Below, one piece after another: positions 14,205-24,600 of a DNA stretch of 64,000 nucleotides. This stretch comes from Phalacrocorax aristotelis (taxonomy: Eukaryota; Chordata; Aves; Suliformes; Phalacrocoracidae). Position 1 is the stretch's first letter. Every line of letters begins with the position of its first letter. Where the stretch lies: NCBI RefSeq assembly GCF_949628215.1, contig NC_134279.1:81399330-81463329 (forward strand), written 5' to 3'. Made by a program: the position numbers and the translations under genes. Below the pieces are notes generated by a model. The model saw only the letters and a list, made by a program, of their open reading frames with translations. It had not been told where the DNA came from and made no database searches.

Positions 14205-14434
14205 AGGTCGGATATTAAGAAAAGGTCCTTCCCCCAGAGGGTGGTGGAGCCCTGGCACAGGCTCCCCAGGGAGGCATCACGGCACCAGCCTGGCGATATT
14301 CCAGAAGCACTTGGACAAGGCCCTCAGAGCCACGGTGTGAATTTGGGGTGTCCTGTGCAGGGGTGGGAGTTGGGCTCGGTGATCCTTGTGGGTCCCGCCC
14401 AGCTCAGGGCATTCTGTGATTCTGTGATTCTCTG
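14205..14434 (+). mobile_element. CR1 LINE, truncated 3' end
   Basis: It begins GGATATTAAGAAAAGGTCCT, continues through AGGGTGGTGGAGCCCTGG and CCCAGGGAGGCATCACGG, and ends ATTCTGTGATTCTGTGATTC. This is the standard order of the CR1 3' region. Confidence 0.9.
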
Positions 14435-17039
14435 TCCCTGCAGTGCAGTATTAGAAGTTCTCACCTAAAGGCAAATCAAACATGCCTGGAATTGCCCCCC
14501 ATGCCAGCTCCCCCTCGCCCTCCGATGGTGGGCTCCCAAAGCCTCCACCTGGCTCTCTTCTGCTCTGTAGCCTTCAGGGCAATCGGAAGTTGGGGTAACC
14601 TGGGTTTCATCAGCTGGAAATGGCCGAGCAGGACTTTGGCTGAGCATATTGGAGGTATTAGGTGATTCCTCAAACCACCATGAGCTGCCCGTGGAGGTCC
14701 TGGAGGGAAAGCCAAACGCAGGATGAACGCTGCGGAGATGTTTCCACTGCAGAGTGAATGCTGCCATCCAAGACCCGCACGAGGACCCCGCTGCGGTGAG
14801 GGCAGTTCTGAATGAATACATCACAGCTTCGCTCTCAAATCTCACAATTTTAGTTCGTCTGTGCAGCTGCATGGCAAAATTCACTGCCTTGAAGAAGAGA
14901 CATTCCTGCTGGACCCAACTAACAAGGTATCTGGTAAGGTTTCTGGGCCAGATCCTCAGCTGAGCAGCCGTGAGCACAGCCTAACTGGCTTCCAAGTAAC
15001 GATCTGCTCCAGAACAGGCTCTTCCCCGGGGCTCCTCTCCTTCGGGGATGTTGATGGGGCAGGTCAGGCCAGCCGATCAACCATTTTGGACGCAGTCAGC
15101 AGAAGCTTGTTTGTCCTGATGTTACGTGCAAGCTCAGCACTTTTGAGAACATCAAACGGCTGTGAAGGCACTCTCGGAAGGAGATAAACTACATGGGGAG
15201 GGCTTTATCTGGCGTCAGAAAGGGAAGTGCAGACCTTTGACTCAAAAGGGAAATGAAGTGGGTCACTGGTCAACAAATAAATCTGGAGGTGTTCCTCTAT
15301 CACCACCGAAGCAGCCTGCCCCGTAATGAGAAGCCTGCTGAAGGGTGAAAGAGGCAAAGCTAAATCTGGAGCGGGTGGGCTGAGAAGGCCCTGGCCCCGG
15401 CCCCGGCCGGCCGAGGGCCCGCCAGAAAACAGCTCCCGAAAAGCCCTTTGGCTGGTGCCACTCTTTGTTTCCCCACGTAAAGAGATAAGAATGGCTTGTC
15501 CCCAGGGACAGAAAAATGTCATATTTGATGAATACAGATGTATCCACAGAGCTCATAAAATGTTCATTTTAGGAAAGGAAGGGAATTTGCCCCCCCTCCC
15601 TTCTTTGTTTTACTTGACTTTCGCTTTTTTTTTTGGTATCAGAGATGAAAAGAATTAAGATCCCATCCCTACAGTGCTTTGGGCACAAAACTTCCCCGGA
15701 TATCAGCTTTTTTTTTTTTTTTTTTTTTTTTGGGATCCCTGCATTTAAGACACAGATCAGTATTAAAGCTCTGAATTTGCTTTTGGGGTTAAAAAAAGTA
15801 AATCTGTGAATCCAGATGTGGCTGTTTCTGTGCAGAGGGGAATATTGCAGCTTCACGATTCACTGCCATCTTGTGATATCTGGCATTTTCCTATAAGGAT
15901 CAACACAAAGTATCAATTAAAGAAAACACCCAAACAACAATCAACCCACCCCCAATCTGTTCCTATCATCCATAGTTAGAGAGAAAAGCTGGAAACCAGG
16001 AGGCTGATGGGCTCTATAACTCATACCTCAAACTAATAAAATGAAAACTTGTGGCATTTGTTGCTTTTCCATTTTTAAAACCTGTAAATTCTTCACATAG
16101 ACTTTATTCTTTCATTGAAAAAGAAGCTGGAGTTTTTTCTTTGATTAGAACTCGCCTTGTGTGATACGAACACAAGGTTTTCAGTCTGATGTTTGTGGCC
16201 TTTGCCTTCGGGTGGAATGGCAAAATGAGGACGAGCTCGCTCAGATGAGCTAGTAATTATTATTATTCCTTCCATGTACAAGCGGAGTACCTGGGAGCTC
16301 CTGTACTGCTTCGGAGAGGAAAAACACCGTGATAGATGCTGCATAATGCATAGGCAAAGCTTAACGGAAAATAGGGATTTTCTTTTTTTAAAGCCAAATA
16401 ATAGGGGGATGTTCCAGCTTTTTTAAAAACGATGCAAGTAGATTGGACAAAGCAGCAGGAAGCGAAACATCGAAACCCTCCTGCCTCTAACGCAGAGCGG
16501 TAGCGGGAGTAGGTGCTCTCGCCCAGAGCTAATTCGGGCGAGGGATTTGCATACAGACCATCCCCAAGCGGAGAGCCCGGGTAGAGCTCAGCTGACCGTA
16601 CCGGTTCTTAGTCGTGAGCTGCCAACAGCTGATGCTCACTTGCCGAAATACCTGTGAGAAACGTGTGTGTTTATGCTTTTAAAACGGTAGATGTTCCAAC
16701 AAAGCAGTCACCGAAGAGCTTTTAACTTTTTATGAACTGAGAACACCCAGAATCTATGGCGCATCCCCGTCACTTTACTATTTTACCGTATTTGCTATTT
16801 TACTGTCCTGTATTTTACCGCTAACTGTGCCAGACGTGACGGAGGGGACGGAGCTGACACAGATGAATGTGGTGGTGGCCGGGTTCTGTGTCAAATTTTC
16901 CGTAAGCGCGTGGGGAGGATGGATGCCCTGGATGCGTCTTGTATCATCCTGCAGGAGGGTGGTTCCCTGCAACAGGGGGTCAGGGCCAGTTTTAAACACT
17001 GAGGAAGGAGGACGAAGGAGCAGAGCGTCCCCTCAGCGA
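14435..17039. other. Intergenic, no recognised gene
   Basis: It contains a 24-T run at 15708-15731 and a small CpG-rich patch at about 16480-16620 with a hairpin and an octamer motif. No gene is recognised. Confidence 0.6.
15708..15731. repeat. T homopolymer, 24 nt
   Basis: An uninterrupted run of 24 T. No flanking retroposon body is recognised, so it is listed only as a simple repeat. Confidence 0.95.
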
Positions 17040-18509
17040 GTTCCCTGACGATCCCAAGCCGGGTGGAGCAGCTGATACACCAGAGGCTGTGCTGGCATCC
17101 AGCGAGAGCTGGGCAGGCTGGAGAGCTGGGCCCAGGGGAACCTCAGGGGATTCAACCAGAGCCAGTGCAGGGCCCTGCCCCTGGGGAGGAACAACCCCCC
17201 GCACCAGCACAGGCTGGGGGGGACCTGCTGGGGAGCGGCTCTGCTGAGAAGGCCCTGGGGGTGCTGGGGGGCAGCGAGGTGACCCTGAGCCAGCACCGGG
17301 CCCTTGGGGCCAAGGGGGCCAGCGGTGCCCTGGGGTGCATGGAAAGGAGTGTGGCCAGCAGGGCGAGGGAGGTTCTCCTGCCCCTCTGCTCTGCCCCAGT
17401 GAGGCCACAGCTGCGGTGCTGCGTCCAGGTCTGGGCTCCCCAGTCCAAGAAGGTGTCGAGTTCAGTCCCAGGTAGCAACTAACTAATCACCCGCAGCTGC
17501 TCGCTCACTCCCCCCACCCCTGTGGGATGGGGGAGAGAAGCGGAAGAGCAAAAGCAAGAAAACTTGTGGGTTGAGATAAGAACAGTTTAATAATTAAAAC
17601 AGTAATGATAATAACAGTGATTATGAGAGTAATGATAATGTAATAAAAAGAGGGAAAAGGGAAAAAAAAAAACCCCACAAGCCATACAGCCGCTCACCAC
17701 CCGCCGACCGACACTGCCGGTCCCCGAGCCGCGATCGCTGCCCGCCTCCCCCAGCCAGCGACCCCCAGGTAACACACTGGGTGTGATGTTACATGGGATG
17801 GAACATCCCTGTGGCCGGTTTGGATCCGCTCTCTCGGCTGTGCCCCCTCCCCTCCCGGCCTCCCGTGCGCCCGGCAGAGCATGGGAAGCTGCAAAAGCCC
17901 TTGGCTAGTACAAGGGCTACCGAGCAACAGCTACAACAGCTGTGTGTTATCAACATTGTTTTCAGACTAAGTCCAAAGCACAGCACTGCGCCAGCTGCGG
18001 TGAAGAAAATTAACTCTATCCCAGCTAAAACCATGACAGAAGGACAGGGAACTGCTGGAGCAAGGCCAGCGCAGAGCTGCCAAGGTGATCAGGGGCTGGA
18101 GCATCTCCCTTGTGAGGAAAGGCTGAGAGACCTGGGCTTGTTCAGCCTGGAGAAGAGAAGGCTGAGGGCGGATCTCATCAATGCCTATAAATATCTGAAG
18201 GGCGGGTGTCAGGAGGACGGGGCCGGGCTCTTTTCAGTGGTGCCCAACGCCAGGCCAAGGGGCCACGGGCACAAGCTGGAACACGGGAAGTTCCACCTGA
18301 ACATGAGGACAAACCCCTTTGCTGTGCGGGTGCCAGAGCAGGGGCACAGGCTGCCCAGAGAGGCTGTGGGGTCCCTTCCCTGGAGACATTCACCCCCTGC
18401 CTGGACGCGGCCCTGTGCCCCTGCTCTGGGGGTGCCTGCTCCAGCAGGGGGTGGGACGGGGTGAGCTCCAGAGGGCCCTTCCAGCCCCCCCAGTCTGGGA
18501 TTCTGTGAG
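17040..18509 (+). mobile_element. CR1 LINE, about 0.9 kb, split by an LTR
   Basis: The left part (17040-17453) follows CR1: CTGTGCTGGCATCCAGCGAG, TGGGGAGGAACAACCCC, then CTGGGCTCCCCAGTCCAAGA. The right part (from 18039) resumes exactly with GGACAGGGAACTGCTGGAG, then CTGTTCAGCCTGGAGAAGAG-like sequence and TCTTTTCAGTGGTGCCCAA. It ends near GGGATTCTGTGAG. Together they give one 5'-truncated CR1 of about 880 bp with a 585-bp insertion. The chance frames over this stretch are CR1-derived. Confidence 0.93.
17454..18038 (-). mobile_element. Solo endogenous retrovirus LTR (585 bp)
   Basis: Read on the minus strand it begins TGTCATGGTTTTAGCTGGGA and ends with a ...TCGACA terminus, the usual TG...CA ends. 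It is flanked by the identical 5-bp duplication GAAGG (17449-17453 and 18039-18043). I recognise the sequence as a widespread bird LTR, and the 5-bp duplication points to an ERVL-like or related class (inference). An ATTAAA hexamer on its sense strand lies at 17591-17586. No internal gag/pol/env region is present, so it is a solo LTR left by recombination. Confidence 0.93.
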
Positions 18510-20329
18510 AGGAGAGCAGCCCAGGTGCTGATGGCCCACTCCACCTCTCCGCCTGCATCCTCAGCCTCTGCCCTCACTCAGGACATCGGGGATAAATGCC
18601 TTCCCCTTCGGTGTCTCTGTTTGTGGGATATAAGAAATACAAGTTATGAGGTGGTTTAATAGAAAAGTCCGTTGCAGTGGAACAGCGGCGGCTGTCCCCC
18701 AAGGCACAGGGCTGGATGGGCCCCGCAGGTCAGAGCGCCGACACCTTTGTCCTCCCCTCCCGCAGGCTCAGGCTCTGCAACAATCTAGAAATCCTGACCA
18801 AGTGAAACGATTTCAAGGCAGAGCAGAGTTTCCTTCTGCACAGGAGTTTGCAGCCTACGCCCGCTTTTTGTTATCTGTGTTTCTGTCCCCTATGTTTTTT
18901 ATACGGCTTATCTAAGCGGCTGGCCTCTGGGCTCACGTGCAGCGAAGATCACGTGGCACCCGAAACCAATACGAGCGAAACGAGTTTTCCTGAACGCCGA
19001 TACGATGCAATTGGGTGCAAAGAACAGGCAGGGAAACGGCAGAAGAGGATTAGAGCAGGCAGGGCAGCTGCTGGCAGGGCCACATGGCCACATCTTATCC
19101 TGGCTGATGCTTCACCTGAGACACGAGCTCGGTCAAGCTCAGATGAGGTCAGCTCTTCCGAAGACCACCACCAGACCTGCGCTCCCGTTTCCGCACAATA
19201 ACCCGCAACCTCAGGAACAGCACGGCCAGGGGCAGGTCCAAAATGCAATACTGGGAAATCATGGGGATAACCCCTTGTAGGGAACCATGGAAAAAAGCAA
19301 GCATAAACCCCCAAACCCTAGCTTAGGTGTGGGCTCAGTACTAGGAGGGACCCACAGGTTAAACCTAGTCTCTGCAATGACAGACAAGATTTTTGGGTGA
19401 CACATACCCCACGAGAGGGGTTTCGCTCCGGCTCCCCCGCCTGCCTCACGCGCTTCGCTTACTCCAGAAACACTCCTTCAGAGCTCGAAGGAGGACCGTC
19501 GGCAAGCAGCACTTTGAGGCACCCGCTATTGTCAGAGCCCTCTAACGGAGCAGGAATTCGGCTCGTGATGAATGCTTTGCTATCACACCCTTCTGCCTCT
19601 AAACCGCAGCTTTTAATCGGTCTTTCTGTGACCTGCCCATGAATCACGCAGGGCTGTGCCTTTTGGCTTTGGCACAGCCCCGTGAAACTCCCGATACCGA
19701 AACAATCTGAATTATTTTTGTATTAAAAGACACAAATCTTGTCCGAGCCAAGCTGGAGAAGTGTGTAAAAGGAGATCGCACGCACCGTCCGCGGCAGGCG
19801 GGGGGCTACGGCGGCGGGGCAGTTCTGCCGCCGCAGTTGTACTAGCAGAGCAGAAGCAGGCCCGCGCTGCACAGTGGACGTGGTGTTATTTGTTAGATTC
19901 ACAGAAATTGAGTGCACTTCGGAGCGATTTCAGCAGATATAATGGAATAATTCGGATCCTTGACTGGTGCACTGGAGTCTACGGCATTGCTGGCTGGCTC
20001 CTGTATCTCATCACATCCTTTAGCGCATTAAAAGAAGATATCTCAAATACTAATATCTGCAATTCTTTCAATCTTTTTTATTTTATTAAAAGAGAAGTCT
20101 AGGACAGAACAAAAAAAATATCACGGCAAAATCGAATTTGGAATAATTAAGAGACTTTCCAAGCCTCACATCCCAAGTAATCCTTTTGCTGGTTATCGCT
20201 GTGCAACACAGCAGCGCCGTACCGATCTTTCACACCAACGCGTGCTGCTGCACTGGAACTCGGCGCTCCCGTGGAGCGTCGCATTCAGCAGCCGTGCAGA
20301 GATTGAAGAGGAAATATGTCTCCTTCTGT
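18510..20329. other. Intergenic, no recognised gene
   Basis: It contains a strong GC-rich hairpin at 19645-19684 and a small CpG-rich patch at about 19780-19875. No gene is recognised. Confidence 0.6.
19645..19684. other. Strong GC-rich hairpin
   Basis: GGGCTGTGCC (19651-19660) pairs perfectly with GGCACAGCCC (19671-19680) across a 10-base loop. Outside it, CACG (19645-19648) pairs with CGTG (19681-19684) after a 2-base bulge. No T run follows, and the stem is shorter than a normal microRNA precursor. Confidence 0.75.
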
Positions 20330-21459
20330 TGTTTTATTGCTATCTCGTCTCACCGGTAACGCAGCTTTTAGTCTACTCAAGCGATCTCTAAGTTTGGCAG
20401 AGACAAAACTGGCCCCTCTCGCCCTCCTCAATTACGGTACGGCCACATAGATTGTGTTGACTTCAGAAAGGAGAATTAACAAAGCATCAATTAGGCTATT
20501 AAAAACCATAAATATTCTTATGCAGAAAACAGACTGACCCCTAAAATTAATATATTAGTAATCCTTTACTTGTAACATCAGTTGCATGACTCATAGTGCC
20601 TGAATTTTTGATTTAAAAAGAAAAAAACCATCCAGAACACAAAGGCCATGGGGTGGGGGTGTCTGAGGCCTTCAGACACACTGGGCTGGCTCTTACTTCA
20701 AAGGATGAATCATCAGGATCTGGTCCTATCAGTAGAATCGGCCTGCACAATAAACGAGGCGAGTTAGCCTTTCCCTGGAGGAGTTTCTGTCTCTTGGCTA
20801 CAGAAAAATAACACAGCTTGGCTGCGAGTGAACTTTTAACATTATATAAACCAAGCAAAACATATTTATATGGCAAAGGTTTTCTGCAACAGCCTCTGGA
20901 AGCTCTCACAACGTAGCAAGCCCTCTTTTTAGAGTTTCAGTATATATTTTGGTATGAACAGAGGCACGCTTGCAGCGTTTTCACTCTATCCTTCCAATGT
21001 TGATACAGAAGACAAAACCTGCGAGCTCGCACCTACTCCTCTGGGCTGCGTATGTCGTTGCCACAAAGTTATACAGCTCCCCAAGCGCAGGGCAAGCCTG
21101 GAGAAGTCTGAACGCAGTCAAACCCAAATATACTTGATACAGACATCAGAATCTGGAAACAATAAAAAGTTCGGGTACAGTCACATGAGATTAGCTGCCA
21201 AGATAAAGTAACCATGTAAAAATTACTGATATTCCCAGGGTACAGGTGCATCAGAGTGTTTTAGGCCCAAGTTCTCGACCAGCCTCTGTTGCACAAACAA
21301 CTGTCCTATTTTATACCAGCTCTAACAGAAGGAAAAGCGAAGCTGATGCTTAAAACAAGCATCCTATCTTCAAACACCGTGACTGGACTAGAGGGGCCCT
21401 TGTTTGATTTTAATTATGTGGTTTGTCCATCAGAAGGTTGAACTCCTGCTGTATTTTTC
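20330..21459 (-). other. DDRGK1: Probable DDRGK1 3' UTR and downstream region
   Basis: No coding signal is visible below the stop codon. On the transcript strand the first polyadenylation-like hexamer is ATTAAA at 21414-21409, about 46 nt after the stop. The first canonical AATAAA I see is at 20338-20333, about 1.1 kb after the stop. The true 3' end cannot be fixed from sequence alone, so the bounds given are the outer option. Confidence 0.45.
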
Positions 21460-21632
21460 TCACGCCACAGTTGGAGCAACAGCTCGGCTGTCAGGCTGGA
21501 GGTTGATCAGGGAATTGCTCGCTTGGGCCAGCTCCGCGATGGAGACTCGTCCTCTCTGTTTGATGTACTGCGCCACGGCAGCCATCTCCTCTGGAGTGAT
21601 GTAGATGAACTTCCCTCTGTCATCTATCACAC
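21460..21632 (-). CDS. DDRGK1: DDRGK1 coding exon 9 with stop
   Basis: The terminal coding exon begins after the acceptor cccctgtag, completes Gly244 and encodes residues 245-300 and TGA at 21462-21460. It contains the name motif [18 protein letters not shown] and the conserved [17 protein letters not shown]. Lys251 corresponds to human Lys267. The last dozen residues ([13 protein letters not shown]) differ from the human tail, which is common for this family. Confidence 0.97.
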
Positions 21633-24600
21633 CTACAGGGGGAAAGAAAGGACCTTGAAGTCAGCACTTTGCCTCCTCTCACTTCCCAACAGACATCAGT
21701 CACTTCTTTTGGAAGGCATGTTCAAACCGCTGAGGCTGCATTTCATATCTAGGGCAGGCAGAACAACGTGCTAGCAGTCAGGCTTTTATCTGCTCTCTGC
21801 CCTGGGGTCTTTGAGCAGGGCTATGACAATACCCGAGTGCCCTGGTAAGACTAATTTCATTCAGCAAAGTAACACGTTCTTTTCGTTGTACGCAGCTAGC
21901 TGGTAGCACCACAGCAGCTACTTCAGGTACGGAGTTTCGGTGCTGACGTTCTGGGCCCAGGCAGCTGGTAGGGAACGGCAGAGCAGCAGGAGGGCCCAGG
22001 AGGCGATTCAGGGACCCCGCGGGGCTCAGCTCAGCCGTTCCAACTCACCCTCGAAAAGGCAGTGAAGCTCATTTTCCGTATTTTGGTTGCTCCACCAAGA
22101 GTGAGAACAGACCTCCCTCTTCTTAACGCATTACAGGACCAAACGCAAGGCAGAGCGCCTCACTGGCATGCCTTTTAGGCCACAGACACAGGCAGGACAG
22201 CATCTTACGCTTTGATTCAGAGCGCTTTTAGGTCACTCAAATGGGTATCCACATGTACCCACCAAGACAGTTGTTTCCCAGCCCCAGCCACGATATCAGG
22301 TCAGTAAATGTTTGCATTGGCACCCTTCCCTGCTTCATCCTCAGAAAGAAAAAGACTGCCCAGCGATCAGACAGACATTTTCAGAGAGGGAGCTGCCCAC
22401 ATGCTCGGATCTCTGTTTACATTGCAACTTCGAATGCGTGGGTACATGGCTAGGAACAAGCCTTTCACTTGCTATGGCATCCTGGAGTGCTCTGGGATGC
22501 TTGCTTCTCCCGCAGCATGCCGTACCCCGGTGTGGCTTTAGCCACGGCACCTTTAAAACAGGTTTGCAAAGTACCCCAAAACATCCAAGTGATTCTTTCA
22601 GATTCAGATTTCAGAAGACATCATTTGCAGCTGGCTGCGCAGCAACCCCTGAAGGCCTTTGGCAGGGCTCAGTCAACACGCAGAACCGTCGTGCTGGTTC
22701 CTGAACTGCTGGGGACACTCACCCCCCACCTCTGCATAACGTATTGTAGGGGCAGTCACACCCCATAACGCTTTAAACAGTAGTTTCATGGCAGCTGATG
22801 CAGGGATAATAAAAATATCTATTTATCAAGTCCTACTAGGATCCTTCTACAGTTTAAAACAGAAATTACACTGGAAGGCTCTCCCTACCGCAGTGAAGGC
22901 ATTTTCTGCACCACCCATTCACCAGCTAAGGTGAAATCCCCTTTGTGTTTCGGCTGTCACCTGTCAGAGTGCCATCTGCCATCAGGTCCTGGATTCTGTT
23001 AATCGCATCCTGTTCGGAAGGGAAAAAGGAATAACAAATGGATCAAGAGGAAGGCAAAAAGCATTTCACATGTTCAGATGAACTACAGATGGAGGCTTAC
23101 GTTTCACTCCTCAGCGTCAATGACTTCAGTGGCGGATGCACGTCAGTGTTTCCCCACAGAGAGATGCAGTAAGCCCTGTGCTCTTAGAAGGATGAAGTGA
23201 GCTTCTGCATTTTGGGGTGTTCAAATAACTTCCCTATCCCAAAGAGACTTTAATGGCGAAGTCAGCTCTCAGTTTGGTGGAAGAGGGGTGGTGGTTATAA
23301 ACATCTCCCCAGGGAAAGCCTGTCTAGTGCCAAAGCGACACGCAAGTTCCATGAAGTACACTGAGGTACTTCTCCAGGCACCTGCCTATGCTCAATACAT
23401 TCCAGAGCTCTTAATATTTTTTCCTTGCTCCATTTAAGAGGAAACCCCTTTGACCAATCCAAAGAACAACCTGTTGAACTTATTGCTGGGTTAACTCTAC
23501 AGTTACTCCAACCACGCAGTTCCACTACACCTTAAGCTAGTATCTAAGCTCTGGTTTCCACCGTTCTGCCTCTCTCCCTTTCTTGCCTTTATGTGACTGC
23601 GGAAGCAAGTTATAGTTTAGATTTCAACTGGATAAATTCCCTTAATTGCCTCACTGTGTGCTTAAATGAAGTTCTGGTTTAAGAGAGAGGCAGGGGCACA
23701 GCAGCCTGGACTTGGAGCAGTGGAAGCTGCTGTGAAGGGGGACCCCAAGATCAGATGAGGTACAGAACAACAGAAAACGTCAGTCTCTTAGAAATATATG
23801 TCAGATGTGCTCAAATTAAACTGAGCCGTGGTTATTCTTTAGAGTCAAAACATAAAACATTTAGAGAACAGAAAGAAGACAGAGTGGGGGAAAGTACAGA
23901 TATCACACCCTGAGGTCACTTTGAAAGGCTTATATGGTGCTGAGAGGGACAATACTCTGAAGTAATGTGCCAGAAGATACAAATTAGGGGGGTCAAACAC
24001 AGGCTTCCTAGAGAGGTGGTTGATGCCCCAAGCCCGTCAGTGTTTGAGAGGCATTTGGACAATGCCCTTGATAACGTGCTTTAACTTTTGGTCAGCCCTG
24101 AAGTGGTCGGGCACTTGCACTACATGGTCGTCGTAGGTCCCTTCCAACTGAAATTGTCTAATAATTCTTAGGTGTTCTAAGAATACACAAGCAATCGGAG
24201 CAGAACACCTCATCTATTGATTGTCTGCAAATATAACATCACCCAATCATGCAGGCAGTGTCTGAATTTGCTTCTAGCCCTGCTTTTGATTCCAAAGTAC
24301 CCGGACTCGCTCTATTACTAGATTTACAAACACCATAGGATCCATTCGCCAACAGGCAGCTGCGCAACAGGCAGACTGAGCACTTTTCACTGAAACAGTC
24401 TTGCAAGCCAACAGCCCTTCACTGGCTGGACAGTACTTTGAACGGCCACGTTTTTAGGGCCAATTTTGCGAACGTCATCAAAATCCAAGTGTTTTCAGTA
24501 ATGCTGAGACACTTGCATAGATGTTACCCTTATTTACCCACTTTTTCTCCTGTCCTTTTAAACTCACTGCTTGTACTCGCACCTCAAAAGGTAGCACTCA

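Noticed and set aside
17063..18577. Long frames on both strands (up to 223 codons)
   Set aside because: They lie over the CR1 and LTR sequence and are repeat-derived, not host genes.
1..20300. LZTS3, which lies downstream of DDRGK1 in human
   Set aside because: I saw no coiled-coil coding exon of that type on the minus strand; the gene may lie further left or be placed differently in birds.
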